The notes: generated by a model from the sequence alone, not told the origin. Shown: positions 12,701 to 23,909, numbered from the stretch's first letter. The stretch: 64,000 nucleotides of DNA from Diaporthe sp. PMI_573 (GCA_021399435.1 JAJTUP010000003.1:1364001-1428000), one strand, 5' to 3'. Translations and numbers: made by a program.

Positions 12701-15700
12701 CGCTTGGAATTGCACTTGCAAGACGATCTGCAAGTGGCACTGCTTGATTGACAAAACACATGAGCGAGTGAGTCACTGGCTGATTTCCAGACCCTGGACG
12801 ATCTTTGCAAGACTCCAAGCGTTGAGACTGTCCCCTGACTCGACTTTACTACCACAATAACTTGAATGGACGTGAAAGCTGGCCCACAATTGTCAGCAGA
12901 GAAGGTTTCTTCCGTGAGCTGCTGAGGAGGACGAGTAATGAGACATGTGATGTCTTCCTGCAGTCCTAATTCCACCATCCATCCACATGCATCCCATGTG
13001 CCTAGACCGTGGTGGGGCATGCATGTAATGTTCCTGCAATTACCCACTAATTAGAAGCTGATGTTGAATGGCCTGTAAGCAACAGCAGTTCATTGATAAT
13101 TCGCAACGTCATCTATTGTGTTTCCCGAGGTCGCTTACCTTGCATGAAAGGAAATAGGAGTCTTTCAGGGACTGCCAGCTTGGGGACCTTGGCCCGTGGC
13201 CCCCCCTAGGAGGTCTTGATCCATCCAATGCAAAACTAGTCCTGGATGGGGTTGGTTCAAATGACGGGTAGGGGGGCTGGAAACCTTGGCATATGTGCGT
13301 CAGGATGGATGCCGAGCCATCGAGGAACTTCTACTGTTTCCGTTCACTCCTCTTCCCCGGATCGGCATCTGGTGCAGAAGTCTCCGATCTGCGCGAGGAA
13401 AAGCGAGAGCCCTAAAATTGACAAGTTTATGGTACGCTAAATGGAAAGTGTCTGCGCGGTCCGTCTCGGGACAGGGAAATCTCCCGAGGAGGTAATCTGG
13501 TTACCGACCGTAAGAGGATGAAAGCTACAGATTCTGCTTTTGAGTCCTTGTGAGAGCAGCTGGGCAATGTCTGGAACCAACACTGATTGAGTTGAGCAAT
13601 GGCGCGATGTCCCTAGATCACAGGATAGGAGGCAACCACAGGGGAGGACTGGTCCTGAAGGGGCAAGTGGGGTGAAATGTACGTAGAGCTATCTCAGTTC
13701 GGAAAGAAAGCCGCCAGAAGACCAGGATGGTGATCGAGACTGGCTGCCCATTTCCTATTGGTTGATGCAATCTCGATATTCTGCAGGAGCAGACAGCGGC
13801 CCGACGCTGGCACCTGGGCAGCCTGAAACGTTGGGATGCCATTCGGGAGGAGATCGAGCACATCTACCACGTCTATTGTAAGACTTGTAGTCTCGTCAGA
13901 GTCCGAGGCTGCTATGATTCGATATTCTGCACCAGCAGGTTCACTTCAAACGCATTGCAACTCTGGGACCGGCTTACTTTCCAATTAATTCACAAGCAGT
14001 TAGTTATTTGCTCGATGTGTATTCCCATTGGGCGCATGACACGCGGCTTGCTTGGAGGATGCACTTGTTTAGTGCTGGGGCGTGGAGTACATCGAGGTTT
14101 CACTAGGACCTAGGGCAGGTACGCCTTTGGCTTGAATCCGTGCTAATACACAGCAGCATCAGCACTTGACTCTGGCATCTGCTGCATGTTCCACCAGGGA
14201 ATAGATTCGAGTAGGGCGTAGACTTTCCTAGTCCGACTTTTATGTGCCTAGTGTGCAGTTCTAATCCATGTTTAAGGCTGATTCATTTGCCTTTCAATTA
14301 CCGAGACCCTGTCGCCCAAGCAAGCCACCTCCTCTCGCGGGACACTTTGCATGCCGGCAGGCTTTCCAGCCGTGGGGCGGGATCCTACGCATCCATAACC
14401 AGCATTTTGGTCTCGATTCGACACTTTTCTAAATCACATGCGTAGTTCAGTGAAAAATTAGTGGATAATTACTTCAGAAGACTCTACGGTATTGTGTGCA
14501 CCCACTGGAGTCGAAGTCGTTTTAAGTTTGGCGGCGCGGTGCCATACTCGCGACCATTATGCGGCTCCTCCCCGGTGGATTTACGAGAACGTCGAGAAAG
14601 ACACTGTTTCCCGTGCAAGCGAGCGATCCTCGCTAGCTTGGAGTGGAGCTATGCTGTGCTGAAGAGTCTTTCACCATATATGATATACGATGGCGGCCTC
14701 CACTCATCGGGTCATCTGCACAAGGATGTCATGGTGCACAGGCCTGCCCGTATCGAACGTTTTACCATACTCCTCCGCTACCCGAGCACTGCTGAGAAGC
14801 AGGGCGTCGTGTTTTCTGGCCTGCATGGCCGGCTATGTAAATGAATTTAGTAGTGCGAGTGTTGACAGATTTGGCTTTGCGGGATATTTTGATCGCGTGT
14901 TTGGGGTCTATTTTCAACCTCGTGGCTGTACACGTGTGCTTCAAGGAAGAGACTTCTCATCCGAACCACTTGCGACCTTGCCCTCACGGTTCTGTCGCAG
15001 CTTGACTTCCTAACCAATCTAGAACGTTACCGTGGGAGGAGTCCTGGCTGCTTAAGTCTGGTTTTAAGCGGGGCTGAACTTTGTGTCTGCCGTCATGGGG
15101 TTGCAAGCGCGTGGCAGTCATTCCATCAGGTCGGATCCAGGCCTTCGACATTGGATTCTATTACGGACGAACCCCACCGGGGCATTCGATTTTGACGTAC
15201 ACAGTACGTAGCCCTCGCCAAGCCCAAGAGGACATTACGGGCCTCTGGGGAATCCCAGGTCCGCGGGAAAAACGAGATGGGCGGCCCGGAGGTTTTCCCT
15301 CCCCTAGACGAAGTGTCGCCGTCTTTTTACCGAAACAATTTCCATAAATAAAAAAAAGTGACTCGCTCTGCTAGCCCTTGAGTCGTACTGGTCCCGCAAG
15401 GCAATGTGACAAGGTGACATCCAAGCACGTGGTGCCGCCCCAAGGACGTTTCAAGGGGCACCTGGGATTCTCAGAAACGACTGGATCTGCAGCATGGAAC
15501 CCGGTTCGCAACCAGTGCGAGCCACCCTGACGGCTGCGGCGCCACGCACGCTTGGCATATTGCGGTGTTAGCCCGGCCGAGGCTCTGCGCCGACGGCACG
15601 GTCGAGCACCAATGTGTGAGAGGATGTGAGAGAGATGCTTTTCAATGACAGCACTACGCTGCTTTAGCGCCGTAGGAGACGTGCCTAGGCAGCAGATGCC

Positions 15701-16301
15701 ATGCATGCAGGTCCCACTACTGCAAGAAAGGGGGTTTGCCCGGGATGCTCCGCGCGAAAGACAGGCACATGCAGCCAGGCGCAGATTTGGTCCCCTCCGG
15801 GGCGTGCGTGCACGGCCACCTGCACGCTCCTGCGTGGGCACGCCGGCTGGCGACACACCGGCCAGAGGAAGGCTCGACGAAACCGGAAACAGCTCCGCGA
15901 TGTGCGGTCGACCAGGAGGAGGAAAGGCCAACGAACTCGCAATCAACTTGGTACCCAACCCAACTGGCTTGGCCTGGCGGAACCCTGGCTCCGAGTCATG
16001 TCTCGCAAGGTGTTTTGCTCCGAGACTGACGCCTCCGGGATGAGCTGACGATACTTGTGGGTACTAGCCACGGCTCCGGGCGGGCTGAAGCAAGACACAA
16101 AACTTCGATGAAATCCACGAGGGGCGCAGGCCGCTGTCACTTTCCCCCGTGGGTGGCTCCTGGATAAGTCATCTCCAGGCCCCATGTCTCCTACATAGAG
16201 CCCCACGAGCCTGCATTTTCCAGTCCGGTGAAGTTCAGCCCAGCTCGATCGATGTTCGTCCTTTAGCCGGTTGCAACATACTGCACCGTCCGTCGGCCAA
16301 A
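9789..16301. other. Gene-poor 6.5-kb region
   Basis: No ORF here has a recognisable domain, a convincing signal peptide or splice-joined extension. The segment near 13795-13870 reads on the + strand as WDAIREEIEHIYHVY, faintly like a Clr5-type helix, but soon loses any conserved pattern. The stretch separates two well-populated gene regions. It may hold decayed sequence or a non-coding transcript; neither can be shown from sequence alone. Confidence 0.5.
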
Positions 16302-17776
16302 ATGCTTTCAACTCGTGCTAGTTTCAAGGACAGTGTGGTGTTGGTAGATCCCACGAAAGAGGTCAATGCGGGGCTATGGACCCTCTTCGCAGCGACAACT
16401 GTCTTCCTGGCCGCCCGCCTGTGGTGCAAGATCACTCGGAGACACGGCCTGTGGTGGGATGACCATATTCTCATCCTCTCCTGGGTATGCTACCACCAGG
16501 GCTCCTCACCGTCCACGGAGGCCCATTCTAATGTTCTTCTACAGTTGATCGTCCTCTTCAACGACATCCTTATCTCCGTCGAGTTCGGCACCGGATATGT
16601 CACCAAGGGGGAGTGGGACGACCGCATGCACATACTGATTAACATTTCATCATGTGGGACCCTCGTCGGCCAGGCGATATCCAAGACGGCATTTGCGGTG
16701 TCTCTGCTCCGGATGACCGAACGATATCAACAATACATCCTGTGGTTCATCATCGTGACAATGAACTCATACATGTTCATCAAGGTCATCTTCCAGTGGG
16801 CCAGACAATGCGACGACACCGACTACGACGTGTGGTACCGACCGCACTATTGCGTCGACTCAAAATTCCTTGATAAATTCAAGGAAGGTGGAAACAGTGA
16901 GCTTCCTCATTGAAATGAAGCATGATAGCATGTTTACTGACATGCTTCATCAGTCTACAACATCTTGATGGACTTTGCATTGGCCCTATTCCCTTGGGCC
17001 ATCACGATGAAGTTGCGCATGCGGAAATATGAGAAGATTGGTCTCGCTCTGACCATGAGCTTGGGGATGCTGTAGGTTGTCCATAAAAAGAGAAGACCGG
17101 TACTTGTTGGCAATGATGCTGATATATGGACTGATTTAGTGTTGCCATCATGTCTGCCGTCAGAACATGGTGGGTGGGACGCGACGTCTATGGTGACAAA
17201 GATGCGCTCTACTTCTGGCGAAGAAGCGTGTCTATGATATGGTAAGCACGATCCCCATGACATCCGTAAGGTTTTGTGGACGTCATAAGATGCAGCTCAC
17301 ATACATTGACACTGTTTCTCATCGGCCTCGACATCAAAGAAAGCATATATATTGACATCACCTTTAGGTTCTCTGCCGAAATTACTGGAACCATCATCGT
17401 CCAGTGCATTCCCGTCTTGCGGCCGTTCCTGCAGGAGGTACATGCTGCGATATCTTCGAAGACATTTGGGACATTCGCCCGCTCATCAGACAACGCGAAG
17501 ACGACCGTATCAAATAACAAATTTGATCCCAGTGGCGGGACATATTCAGTAACAGTAACGACCATCGCTGCAGAGAAGTCTACAACGCAAAAGGGCGCAA
17601 ATGGCGACAGCTTTGGAAACCGTGGCCAGGTTTTAGAAGATTTCGATTTTGAACTGCAGCCTTCAACACGAGGCCCATCACGAGGCCCATCACGAGGCCC
17701 ATCGGACGATTTCGAACTACCGATCCAGAACACGAACTCGAGTTCAGGGTGGAGCCCTGTGAATTCCCGAGAATGA
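16302..17776 (+). CDS. Rhodopsin-domain (PTH11-like) integral membrane protein
   Basis: Five exons (16302..16484, 16545..16896, 16954..17071, 17140..17241, 17368..17776) join in frame to give 387 aa. Hydrophobic helices alternate with family-typical segments: the WWDDHILILSW box after helix 1, WDDRMHILIN, SKTAFAVSLLRM, then YNILMDFALALFPW and VRTWWVGRDVYGDKDALYFW before the last helix (ITGTIIVQCIPVLRPF). This order matches the fungal rhodopsin-domain family, which includes PTH11-like receptors. There is no CFEM domain. The cytosolic tail holds three exact RGPS repeats encoded by a 12-bp tandem repeat. Seven-helix receptor function is inferred from the family; no ligand is known. Exon ends follow GT-AG and keep the reading frame. 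Confidence 0.85.
17668..17703 (+). repeat. 12-bp tandem repeat, 3 copies, coding
   Basis: ACGAGGCCCATC is repeated three times without mismatch inside the receptor tail and encodes RGPS three times. Copy number is likely variable between isolates (inference). Confidence 0.85.
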
Positions 17777-18073
17777 AGGATATCAGCCATGGAGTCAACA
17801 TCGCGCCAAAGGTTGCGCGCCCAGTGCCAGGACTCGGGAGTTGCTCACATCCGAAGGGCGGTTGATCCCTCGGAAATGTATTTATATATTACTCAGCGTG
17901 TATTAGCGTGTATTCTATAATGTGACGAGATATTATTTCATGGCGTGGCGCCACTGATGAGATCTAGAGGTTCGAAGTCCGCCACAGCCTGGCGAGCTCA
18001 CCTCGCTTCGGCGACACCTCTGCTCTGAGCTGGATGGGGGGAGAAACAAGGACGGTAGCAGGCAAGCTTGGAG

Positions 18074-19770
18074 TTAAGCCCACTTTCCAAGAATGCCCAT
18101 CAGGATCATGCCAGCGCAAAGCGATACACCAGCACCAAGCGTCTTGAAAATACCGCTCGACAGGAGTTCGCCACCTTCGATGACCCAGTCCCTCGCCCAC
18201 ATATCCACCACCCCAACCCAGACGAGGATACCCGCAGACAACGCATCGAGAGTTCCGAAAGTAATGACGGTGCTGGGGTTATTTCCATTAAACGTGTTCA
18301 GCACGCCAATACCGATCGCCATCCCGATGGGCGTGATGAGAGCAAAGGCGATAGCCATGGCGAATTTCCACGGGAATATCGAGCCCGGAAGCGACGAAAT
18401 TCGGGCACCGAGTGCGAGACCCTCGAAGAACTGATGAAAGACTATCACTATGAGCAGTGTCTGGTAAAACGAGTCCCCGGCCACGACGAGCGTGAGGCCA
18501 ATCAGGATGCTGTGGAAGAGGATACCGGCCTCCATGACCAACACAGAAAGGTGACTATTTGGCCCGACATGGTGGTGGTCGAGCGACTCGAAGGCTGTCC
18601 GGCTCGCCTCAGGGGTCGGGCTGCTGGAGTCGCCCTTGCTTTGGTCTCCACTGGCCTGTGCCGCGGGCGTCTTGGGGTTTCGAGCCGCGTGCGCAGCGAC
18701 GACGCGGAGGCCGACGTACTCGACCAGGAATGAGAGGAAGATCCCGGCCATTACTATGGCGCTGGTGGTCCCCTCGTATGCGAGCTCTCCAATGCACTCA
18801 TTCGAGAACATCAGGTTTGCATGGGTGTAAAGCTACATACAATTAGCGCTTGAACATGAGGCACGGGCGTCAGAGGATGGATGGGCCTTGGCAGAGATGA
18901 ACTCACATGGATGAAGGCGGTAGAGATGATAATACCGGTGCCGAACTGCTTGACGGCCATGAGGATATTTGCACCAATGCTCCCTATCACGAGCTTGTGC
19001 AGGAGCAGTGGGGCGAGGACGCCGATGGCACTAGTGACGAGGACTATGAAGAGCGACCCAATCCGCAGTCCCACGTTGTACTCGCGCTCGCGGAGGTCGC
19101 AAGAGACCTCCTCGCTCGCACCACCAACACAGTGCCTGTGACTCTTGTGAGCGATAGACGATTAAACAGGATCAGGCAGAGCATACTCAACACCGGCGTG
19201 GAAATGGCAGTTCTGTTCCTCCGACTCTCCATGCGAGTCTCCATGGGAATCTTCATGGCCTTCCTCCGCAGACTCGCCCTCGGCATGAACGGCGACGTCG
19301 TTGCCGTCCGGGTCCATGCAGAACCTGAGTATCCATTAGTCCATGCGTAAAAAAAAAAAAAGCAAGAGGTCGCAAGACGGTCCATACATCTCAGTATCAT
19401 GCGCATGGCAGCCGGTGTACGCCGGAGGGACCTCTCCTGTCGGAGTAGCCTCGACGTGGACCTCTTCGCCCGCCCCGTTGATGCAAAACACGGCTGTTTC
19501 GTGGCTATGGCATCCTGTCACAGCAGTGGTTTGAGGCTCGGCGGTCGCTGACGCGCTCACGCTCTCCGGGAGGCTGGCGGACCCGGTGAGGGCATGAGTC
19601 GCCCGAGCGGTCTCTGCGCCATCCGGCCCATAGCAGTACTCGACGGCGGAAGAGGCCTCGGTGTGGTTGTGGCAGCCCGTGTATGTTGTTCTTTGGCCGC
19701 TCACGAGGGGTGTCGAGATAGCCCACAAAAGGGAGACGGTGGATAAGTGTTTAAGAGACAACATCTTCAT
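18074..19770 (-). CDS. zrfC: ZIP-family zinc transporter with Cys/His-rich ectodomain (ZrfC type)
   Basis: Four exons (complement of 19388..19770, 19187..19324, 18907..19135, 18074..18832) give 502 aa. After a signal-like leader (MKMLSLKHLSTVSLLWA), the first 200 or so residues carry repeated metal-binding motifs: TGCHNHTEAS, TGCHSHETAVFC, TGCHAHDTEMFC and NCHFHAGVEHC. The ZIP domain follows from CDLREREYNVGLRIG. Signature helices include the HSILIG box (about 357-362) and HQFFEG (383-388), with a His-rich loop (DHHHVG) between helices 3 and 4. Family members import Zn2+ at the plasma membrane; Aspergillus fumigatus ZrfC has a comparable long N-terminus and works at neutral to alkaline pH. 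The divergent neighbour is an Aspf2/Pra1-type zincophore, the known partner. Orthology is inferred from architecture plus synteny. Confidence 0.9.
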
Positions 19771-19932
19771 GTCGGCGGATGAGTTGCACCTATCTGCTCC
19801 ATTGCGAATGTCAATGACCGATGGCACGGTCCTATAAAATACAGAGAGGATTTCGTCGCCCGTGCTCTGCTGGAGGGGTGGCCTACGAGAAATCTCCTCA
19901 TCCAGTTTGCCCAGCCCTGGTGAGAGCGTGTC

Positions 19933-19947
19933 CGAGAACCTTGATGG
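19933..19947 (-). promoter_or_regulatory. Candidate zinc-response element, transporter side
   Basis: The + strand reads CGAGAACCTTGATGG, so the CAAGGT core faces the transporter gene, about 165 bp upstream of its ATG. It is an exact 15-bp inverted copy of the element at 20496-20510. Confidence 0.7.
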
Positions 19948-20495
19948 ACAGGCGGTGGGATGATCATTCGCTAGTTCTATGTTGCGCCGCATCGCCAAGT
20001 AAACGATGGGGATCGCTGCTCGGCGGTTCTTGCTTGGCAGCAGAGCTGAACACCAACATTCGATATCATTCATAACGTATTGGTTTCCTGAAATGCGGGA
20101 ATGGAATAAACATCCTTCCCACATTGCCCTCATAAAGTGGGGGCTGGTACTTTTCTGCTCCCGGGTTTTACCTACCTGTTGCAGACACCCGACGGCGACT
20201 GCCTTTGTCCACTTCTCTCCCCCCAGCGTCACTGTCAGCGCAGCCCTGGATGTGGGTGGCTTCCTCGAAGGAACGAGCACGCTGCTTCCTGCCCGAGTTA
20301 CTACTGCCACACCGTCATCGCGTGATGTCCCTAGTGGGGACTCCGCGGGTCGCTGGTCTGCAGCCCAGCGATTAGTGACGCTGCCATGTCAACATCTCCG
20401 TCCTGCGCCTGTTGGAAAGCGTGGTACTTCCGAACACTCCTCTCTCCGGTCTCCTCATCAGGCTGGCCTAAAAAATCTCTTCGCATTCGGCAGAG

Positions 20496-20515
20496 CCATC
20501 AAGGTTCTCGCCAAG
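20496..20515 (+). promoter_or_regulatory. Candidate zinc-response element with adjacent PacC-like site, zincophore side
   Basis: CCATCAAGGTTCTCG (20496-20510) contains CAAGGT and is followed at once by GCCAAG (20510-20515, sharing the G), which fits the PacC consensus GCCARG. It lies about 220 bp upstream of the zincophore ATG. Confidence 0.7.
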
Positions 20516-20634
20516 ACTGTAGGATAACAAAATCTCTTGTTTTTGGCATAGTCACGATCTTGGGTGAGCGTGGGCGGCGGTGATCCCCTCACGGTGAGCT
20601 GACGATGCACTCCGAAGTGCACAATGTAGACTTG

Positions 20635-20641
20635 TATAAAA
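20635..20641 (+). promoter_or_regulatory. TATA box of the zincophore gene
   Basis: TATAAAA lies 87 bp upstream of the ATG at 20728, a plausible spacing for a fungal core promoter. Confidence 0.5.
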
Positions 20642-20727
20642 TGTCCTCGGTCCTTTGGCGATACAAGCAGTAGAGTTAGCAACCAACCTCTGTCAATATT
20701 CTAAAGCCTGGTCACGTATAACCAAAC

Positions 20728-21757
20728 ATGCTTTCTCCGTTGGTCTTCACCTTGTCCGCTCTGACCGTAGTGTCAGCGGCTCCAACTTCTCTCGATGGAA
20801 GACAGGCTGCCTTTGAGGTCACCGAGCAGCAGCCATGGAATGCGGGAGCAGTTACTGAGTTCCGCATCCACCCCAGTTGTAATGCCTCACAAGCACATCA
20901 GCTTCGCCAGGGCCTCAACGATGCGGTAGAGCTCGCTCAGCACGCCAAAGAACACGTCCTCCGGTGGGGAAGCAGCAGTGAGTTCTACCGCAAGTACTTC
21001 GGAAATGCTCCTACGCCTGAGGTCATCGGTGCGTTCGACACCATTGTGAACGGAAACAAAGAAAATGCCCTCTTCCGTTGCGATGACCCGGATGGGAACT
21101 GCCAAAATATGCCTAGTAAGTAGAGCCGATTATTCCTAGCTTTGTCATTTGCGGATGACTGACTTCGTGATGAAGCTTGGGCTGGTCATTGGCGTGGCGA
21201 TAATGCCACCGACGAGACAGTCATTTGCCCTACCTCATTCTTTGAGCGCCGGCCTCTTTCCACACTTTGTGCGCGAGGTTACAACGTCCGGGAGCACTCC
21301 CGCCTGCTCTACTGGGGTTCTGACCTTCTCCACCGTCTTTACCACGTACCCGCATTTGGCCAGGAATACATTGATCATTACTCCGAGGGATACGAAGGGA
21401 TCATTGAGTCGGCTGCCAACAACAGCCCAAACAGCACGCATGACTCCGACGGGCTGCAGTATTTTGCCCTGGACGTCTACGCGTACGACATCATCCTCCC
21501 CGGCGAGGGTTGTCCCGGCCCAAGCGGCCCACCAAACACAGGGACCAGCTCAGCACCGGCCGCCTCATCCACAGAGGCTTCTTCTTCTGCTGCTAGTGCC
21601 ACCAGTACCGCGACAGCAACTAGCGCGGAATCCGCTGCCTCAGAGACTGCGCTGCCAGATGTATGTGTTCTTGCACCTTTCCGACGACAGTCACACTGAT
21701 TCTAATACTGTACAGAACTGCCATACACACTCTGATGGATCCGTCCACTGCACTTAA
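20728..21757 (+). CDS. aspf2: Secreted zincophore of the Aspf2/Pra1 family
   Basis: Exons 20728..21115, 21176..21660 and 21716..21757 give 304 aa. A signal peptide (MLSPLVFTLSALTVVSAAP) precedes the conserved domain, with HPSCNASQAHQLRQGLNDAV, ICPTSFFERRPLSTLC and a zinc-peptidase-like stretch (LLHRLYHVPAFGQEYIDHY) that contains the family His residues. A Ser/Thr/Ala-rich linker follows. The last exon encodes only the 13-residue tail NCHTHSDGSVHCT, which matches the C-terminal zinc-binding motif of Pra1-type proteins. These proteins capture extracellular Zn2+ and deliver it to a ZIP transporter, here encoded divergently next door. In A. fumigatus the homologue is an allergen. The intron 1 acceptor at 21174-21175 was chosen because it yields the conserved TWAGHWRG sequence. 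Confidence 0.9.
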
Positions 21758-21971
21758 TCTCAACTGCGACGATTTGAACGATACAAGACTAGATACGAGA
21801 GGTCATTCCTTACCAAGTCCCTGATCAAGGCACGGAAGAGCCGTGGTTGAGTGGATAAGAAGACTCTAATTCGAGTAATTACAATAATTGATTAGATTTA
21901 TGACTCTACTTCCAAGATCTCACGAGAACATGCTGTATCATTGACGATGAATTCACGTCCCTTACCCTTCC

Positions 21972-23300
21972 TCATTTCCCATACTTCCACCGCTCTATCC
22001 TCTCAACGCCGTAGCTGATTTCTAATAAGCGTATGGTGAACTCGTCTATATATTCAGGCCTACACTCTTCAAACAGCCGATGCTTATGCCTTCGGGCGAA
22101 GTCTATCCCCTGTTTATGTCCTTCGCAGCAGGCCGCCCATGCAAACGACGAGGTCGCCTCGAACGCGCCGCAGCGGGTGGTAAAAGGCAAGCCACCGGGA
22201 CACGGCGCCCAGAGGACCTGAAGCGTCAGGTATATTGTCTGCACGCTGGACGCGACGAGCCACGTCCGGCGGATGGTCTCGGCGAACAGCCACGCGTACC
22301 AGGCGATGTCCTCCTGGCAAAGGCCGAACGAGCTCGCGAGGGTCACGCACTCCATGTCACTGCCGACCTGGCCACTCATTTGCTGCAACTTCGAGAGGGG
22401 GTCTTGCTGGCAGCCCGGCGGCGTGACCAGGGGGGAGATAAATGTCTCCGGCCCCTTGGCCGCGGTGAGCTGGGCGGATGAGACGAGCTGCCGCAGCCAC
22501 GAGTTCAGTGTCGGTATCTGCGTCTCCGCGACGTGCCGGAGGCGAACGTCGCCGTCGTACAGGCAGATACTTTGGTATATGAGGAGAGCGTGGACGCGAG
22601 CCAGGTGCTCGAAGGTATTCAGTGCCGCCGCCCCTGCGTCTTCGTTGCTGCTCGTATCTGGCGGTGGAAGTGGCTGATCAGCCAATAGCTGTGTGAATCT
22701 TTGTTCGAGAAGGGCTGTGATGATTGATCTGTTTGATTCTTTCATATTCTGGTAGGTTGACAATGCTGTGTATGCATCTTGCACGCATCGTGGGATATGG
22801 TGTCTGTACGTTCGTTGATGGATAAAAGGACATGCACCGGTTTCGACCCAGCGGGTCAGCCATTCTTTGACATTATCTGTGTAGCTCCTCAGGACTGTGC
22901 TACAAAAAGGTGCGGTATTATGTGCTGCCATGTGGTCAACGTCCCATGATTCCTTTTCCAGATACCAAGGCAGCGGTTGAAATTGGGACTTTGGGCCGGA
23001 CTGGATGCTGCTGGGGTTCCCGATGACGGTGTCCAAGCTGTGAGAGTGGAAATCATCGACAGGCATCATGTCTTCGGATAGACCCAAAAAAAGATGGGAC
23101 AATGATTCGTCCGAGACGGCGACCTGTTGTTGCTGTGCTTGAGGCCGGTCAGGGGGCTCGAGAGTCGCCGTCGGATAGTCGCACCGCATGCCTCTGGACC
23201 GACACCGGCTGCAGGCTGGTATCTGCCGCTCGCATTTCCTCTTGGCGCGGGCGCATGCAAAGCAAGCCTTGCTCTGAACGGTCATGTCGATCGGGCCCAT
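21972..23300 (-). CDS. Zn2Cys6 transcription factor
   Basis: A single-exon 442-aa protein starts at the ATG 23298-23300; the GTG codon 15 bp upstream is not a likely start. The N-terminal binuclear zinc cluster runs CFACARAKRKC then CSRCRSRGMRC (about residues 12-40), with all six cysteines in standard spacing. A Gln-rich stretch follows. The middle region (ACPFIHQRTYRHHIPRCVQD, then NTFEHLARVHALLIYQSICLYDG) matches the arrangement seen in fungal Zn2Cys6 regulators with a short activation or middle domain. It is divergent from the SDR gene (609 bp between starts), so it may regulate that gene and perhaps the P450 beyond (inference). Confidence 0.9.
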   Translation of the reverse strand: MGPIDMTVQSKACFACARAKRKCERQIPACSRCRSRGMRCDYPTATLEPPDRPQAQQQQVAVSDESLSHLFLGLSEDMMPVDDFHSHSLDTVIGNPSSIQSGPKSQFQPLPWYLEKESWDVDHMAAHNTAPFCSTVLRSYTDNVKEWLTRWVETGACPFIHQRTYRHHIPRCVQDAYTALSTYQNMKESNRSIITALLEQRFTQLLADQPLPPPDTSSNEDAGAAALNTFEHLARVHALLIYQSICLYDGDVRLRHVAETQIPTLNSWLRQLVSSAQLTAAKGPETFISPLVTPPGCQQDPLSKLQQMSGQVGSDMECVTLASSFGLCQEDIAWYAWLFAETIRRTWLVASSVQTIYLTLQVLWAPCPGGLPFTTRCGAFEATSSFAWAACCEGHKQGIDFARRHKHRLFEECRPEYIDEFTIRLLEISYGVERIERWKYGK

Positions 23301-23909
23301 CGCGAGACTGTTCACAGCTGTGATGGGTCAAACTCTCTCGGGGAAGAATCAAACTTTACGGATGCGGACGGATCAGAGCCGCCCTCGTAATCAACGGGCT
23401 GCTGTGAGCACTACCAACCAACTCAAGTAAGACTGCAGTGAAACCCGCCGTCTGGCGGAGCGGGCGCCAAACTTCTTCGGGATTGGTGTCCGCAGATCTT
23501 TGCAACCAATGTCCATATGTCAGCCGTAATGCATGACCAGGTATTTGGGCACGTCTTTGCACAGTACTAATGCATTCACAGCCCAGCACAAACACCATGC
23601 GTACACCGGGCGGGCGTCGAGCGGACAGACCGCACTCCGGTGAAACAACAATAAAGCGGCGGAACAATTTGTCAGGGTACTTGCTTGCAACATGGACGAA
23701 CGAAGGAACTGGGTTTCAAATGTGCCCGAAGTTGATATCGCGGGGAGGCACACTCTCAGGATATAAGACCACCGCCCCGAGAGCACGACGAGAATGAAGT
23801 GGCATATCATTACTCCACAGTCCCATCAACAATATTCAAACCAATTTCAAGCCTGTTTTCTAAAAGAACATTCAATTGTGAATTGTCCAAACCCAAGACT
23901 CCTACCACC
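23301..23909. promoter_or_regulatory. Divergent promoter of the Zn2Cys6 regulator and SDR
   Basis: This 609-bp region contains a perfect inverted repeat CCGCC-GTCT-GGCGG at 23445-23458. Zn2Cys6 proteins commonly bind paired CGG/CCG triplets, so it is a candidate operator. The SDR start has a strong Kozak-like context (ACCACCATGG). Confidence 0.5.
23445..23458. promoter_or_regulatory. Palindrome CCGCC-N4-GGCGG, candidate Zn2Cys6 site
   Basis: Perfect 5-bp arms with a 4-bp spacer (GTCT) lie about 145 bp upstream of the regulator ATG. The link to the adjacent regulator is inference. Confidence 0.4.

Larger units (their letters stand above)
19771..20727. promoter_or_regulatory. Shared divergent promoter of the transporter and zincophore genes
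   Basis: The 957 bp between the two start codons hold two inverted copies of a 15-bp motif, at 19933-19947 and 20496-20510, with the CAAGGT core reported for ZafA-type zinc regulators. Three PacC-like GCCAAG sites are at 19994-19999, 20033-20038 (reverse) and 20510-20515. The last directly abuts the right motif. Zinc- and pH-dependent co-expression is predicted by analogy with the A. fumigatus and Candida pairs. Confidence 0.75.

Noticed and set aside
13795..13870. Clr5-domain gene
   Set aside because: Only about 15 residues look similar and the downstream pattern fails; at best a relic.
15371..16048. Overlapping ORFs in several frames near the end of the gene-poor region
   Set aside because: Frames overlap on both strands with Arg/Pro/Ala-rich shadow composition and no conserved motif.
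17965..18000. tRNA gene suggested by a GGTTCGAAGTCC T-loop-like string
   Set aside because: No matching acceptor stem, D-arm or anticodon arm could be folded upstream.
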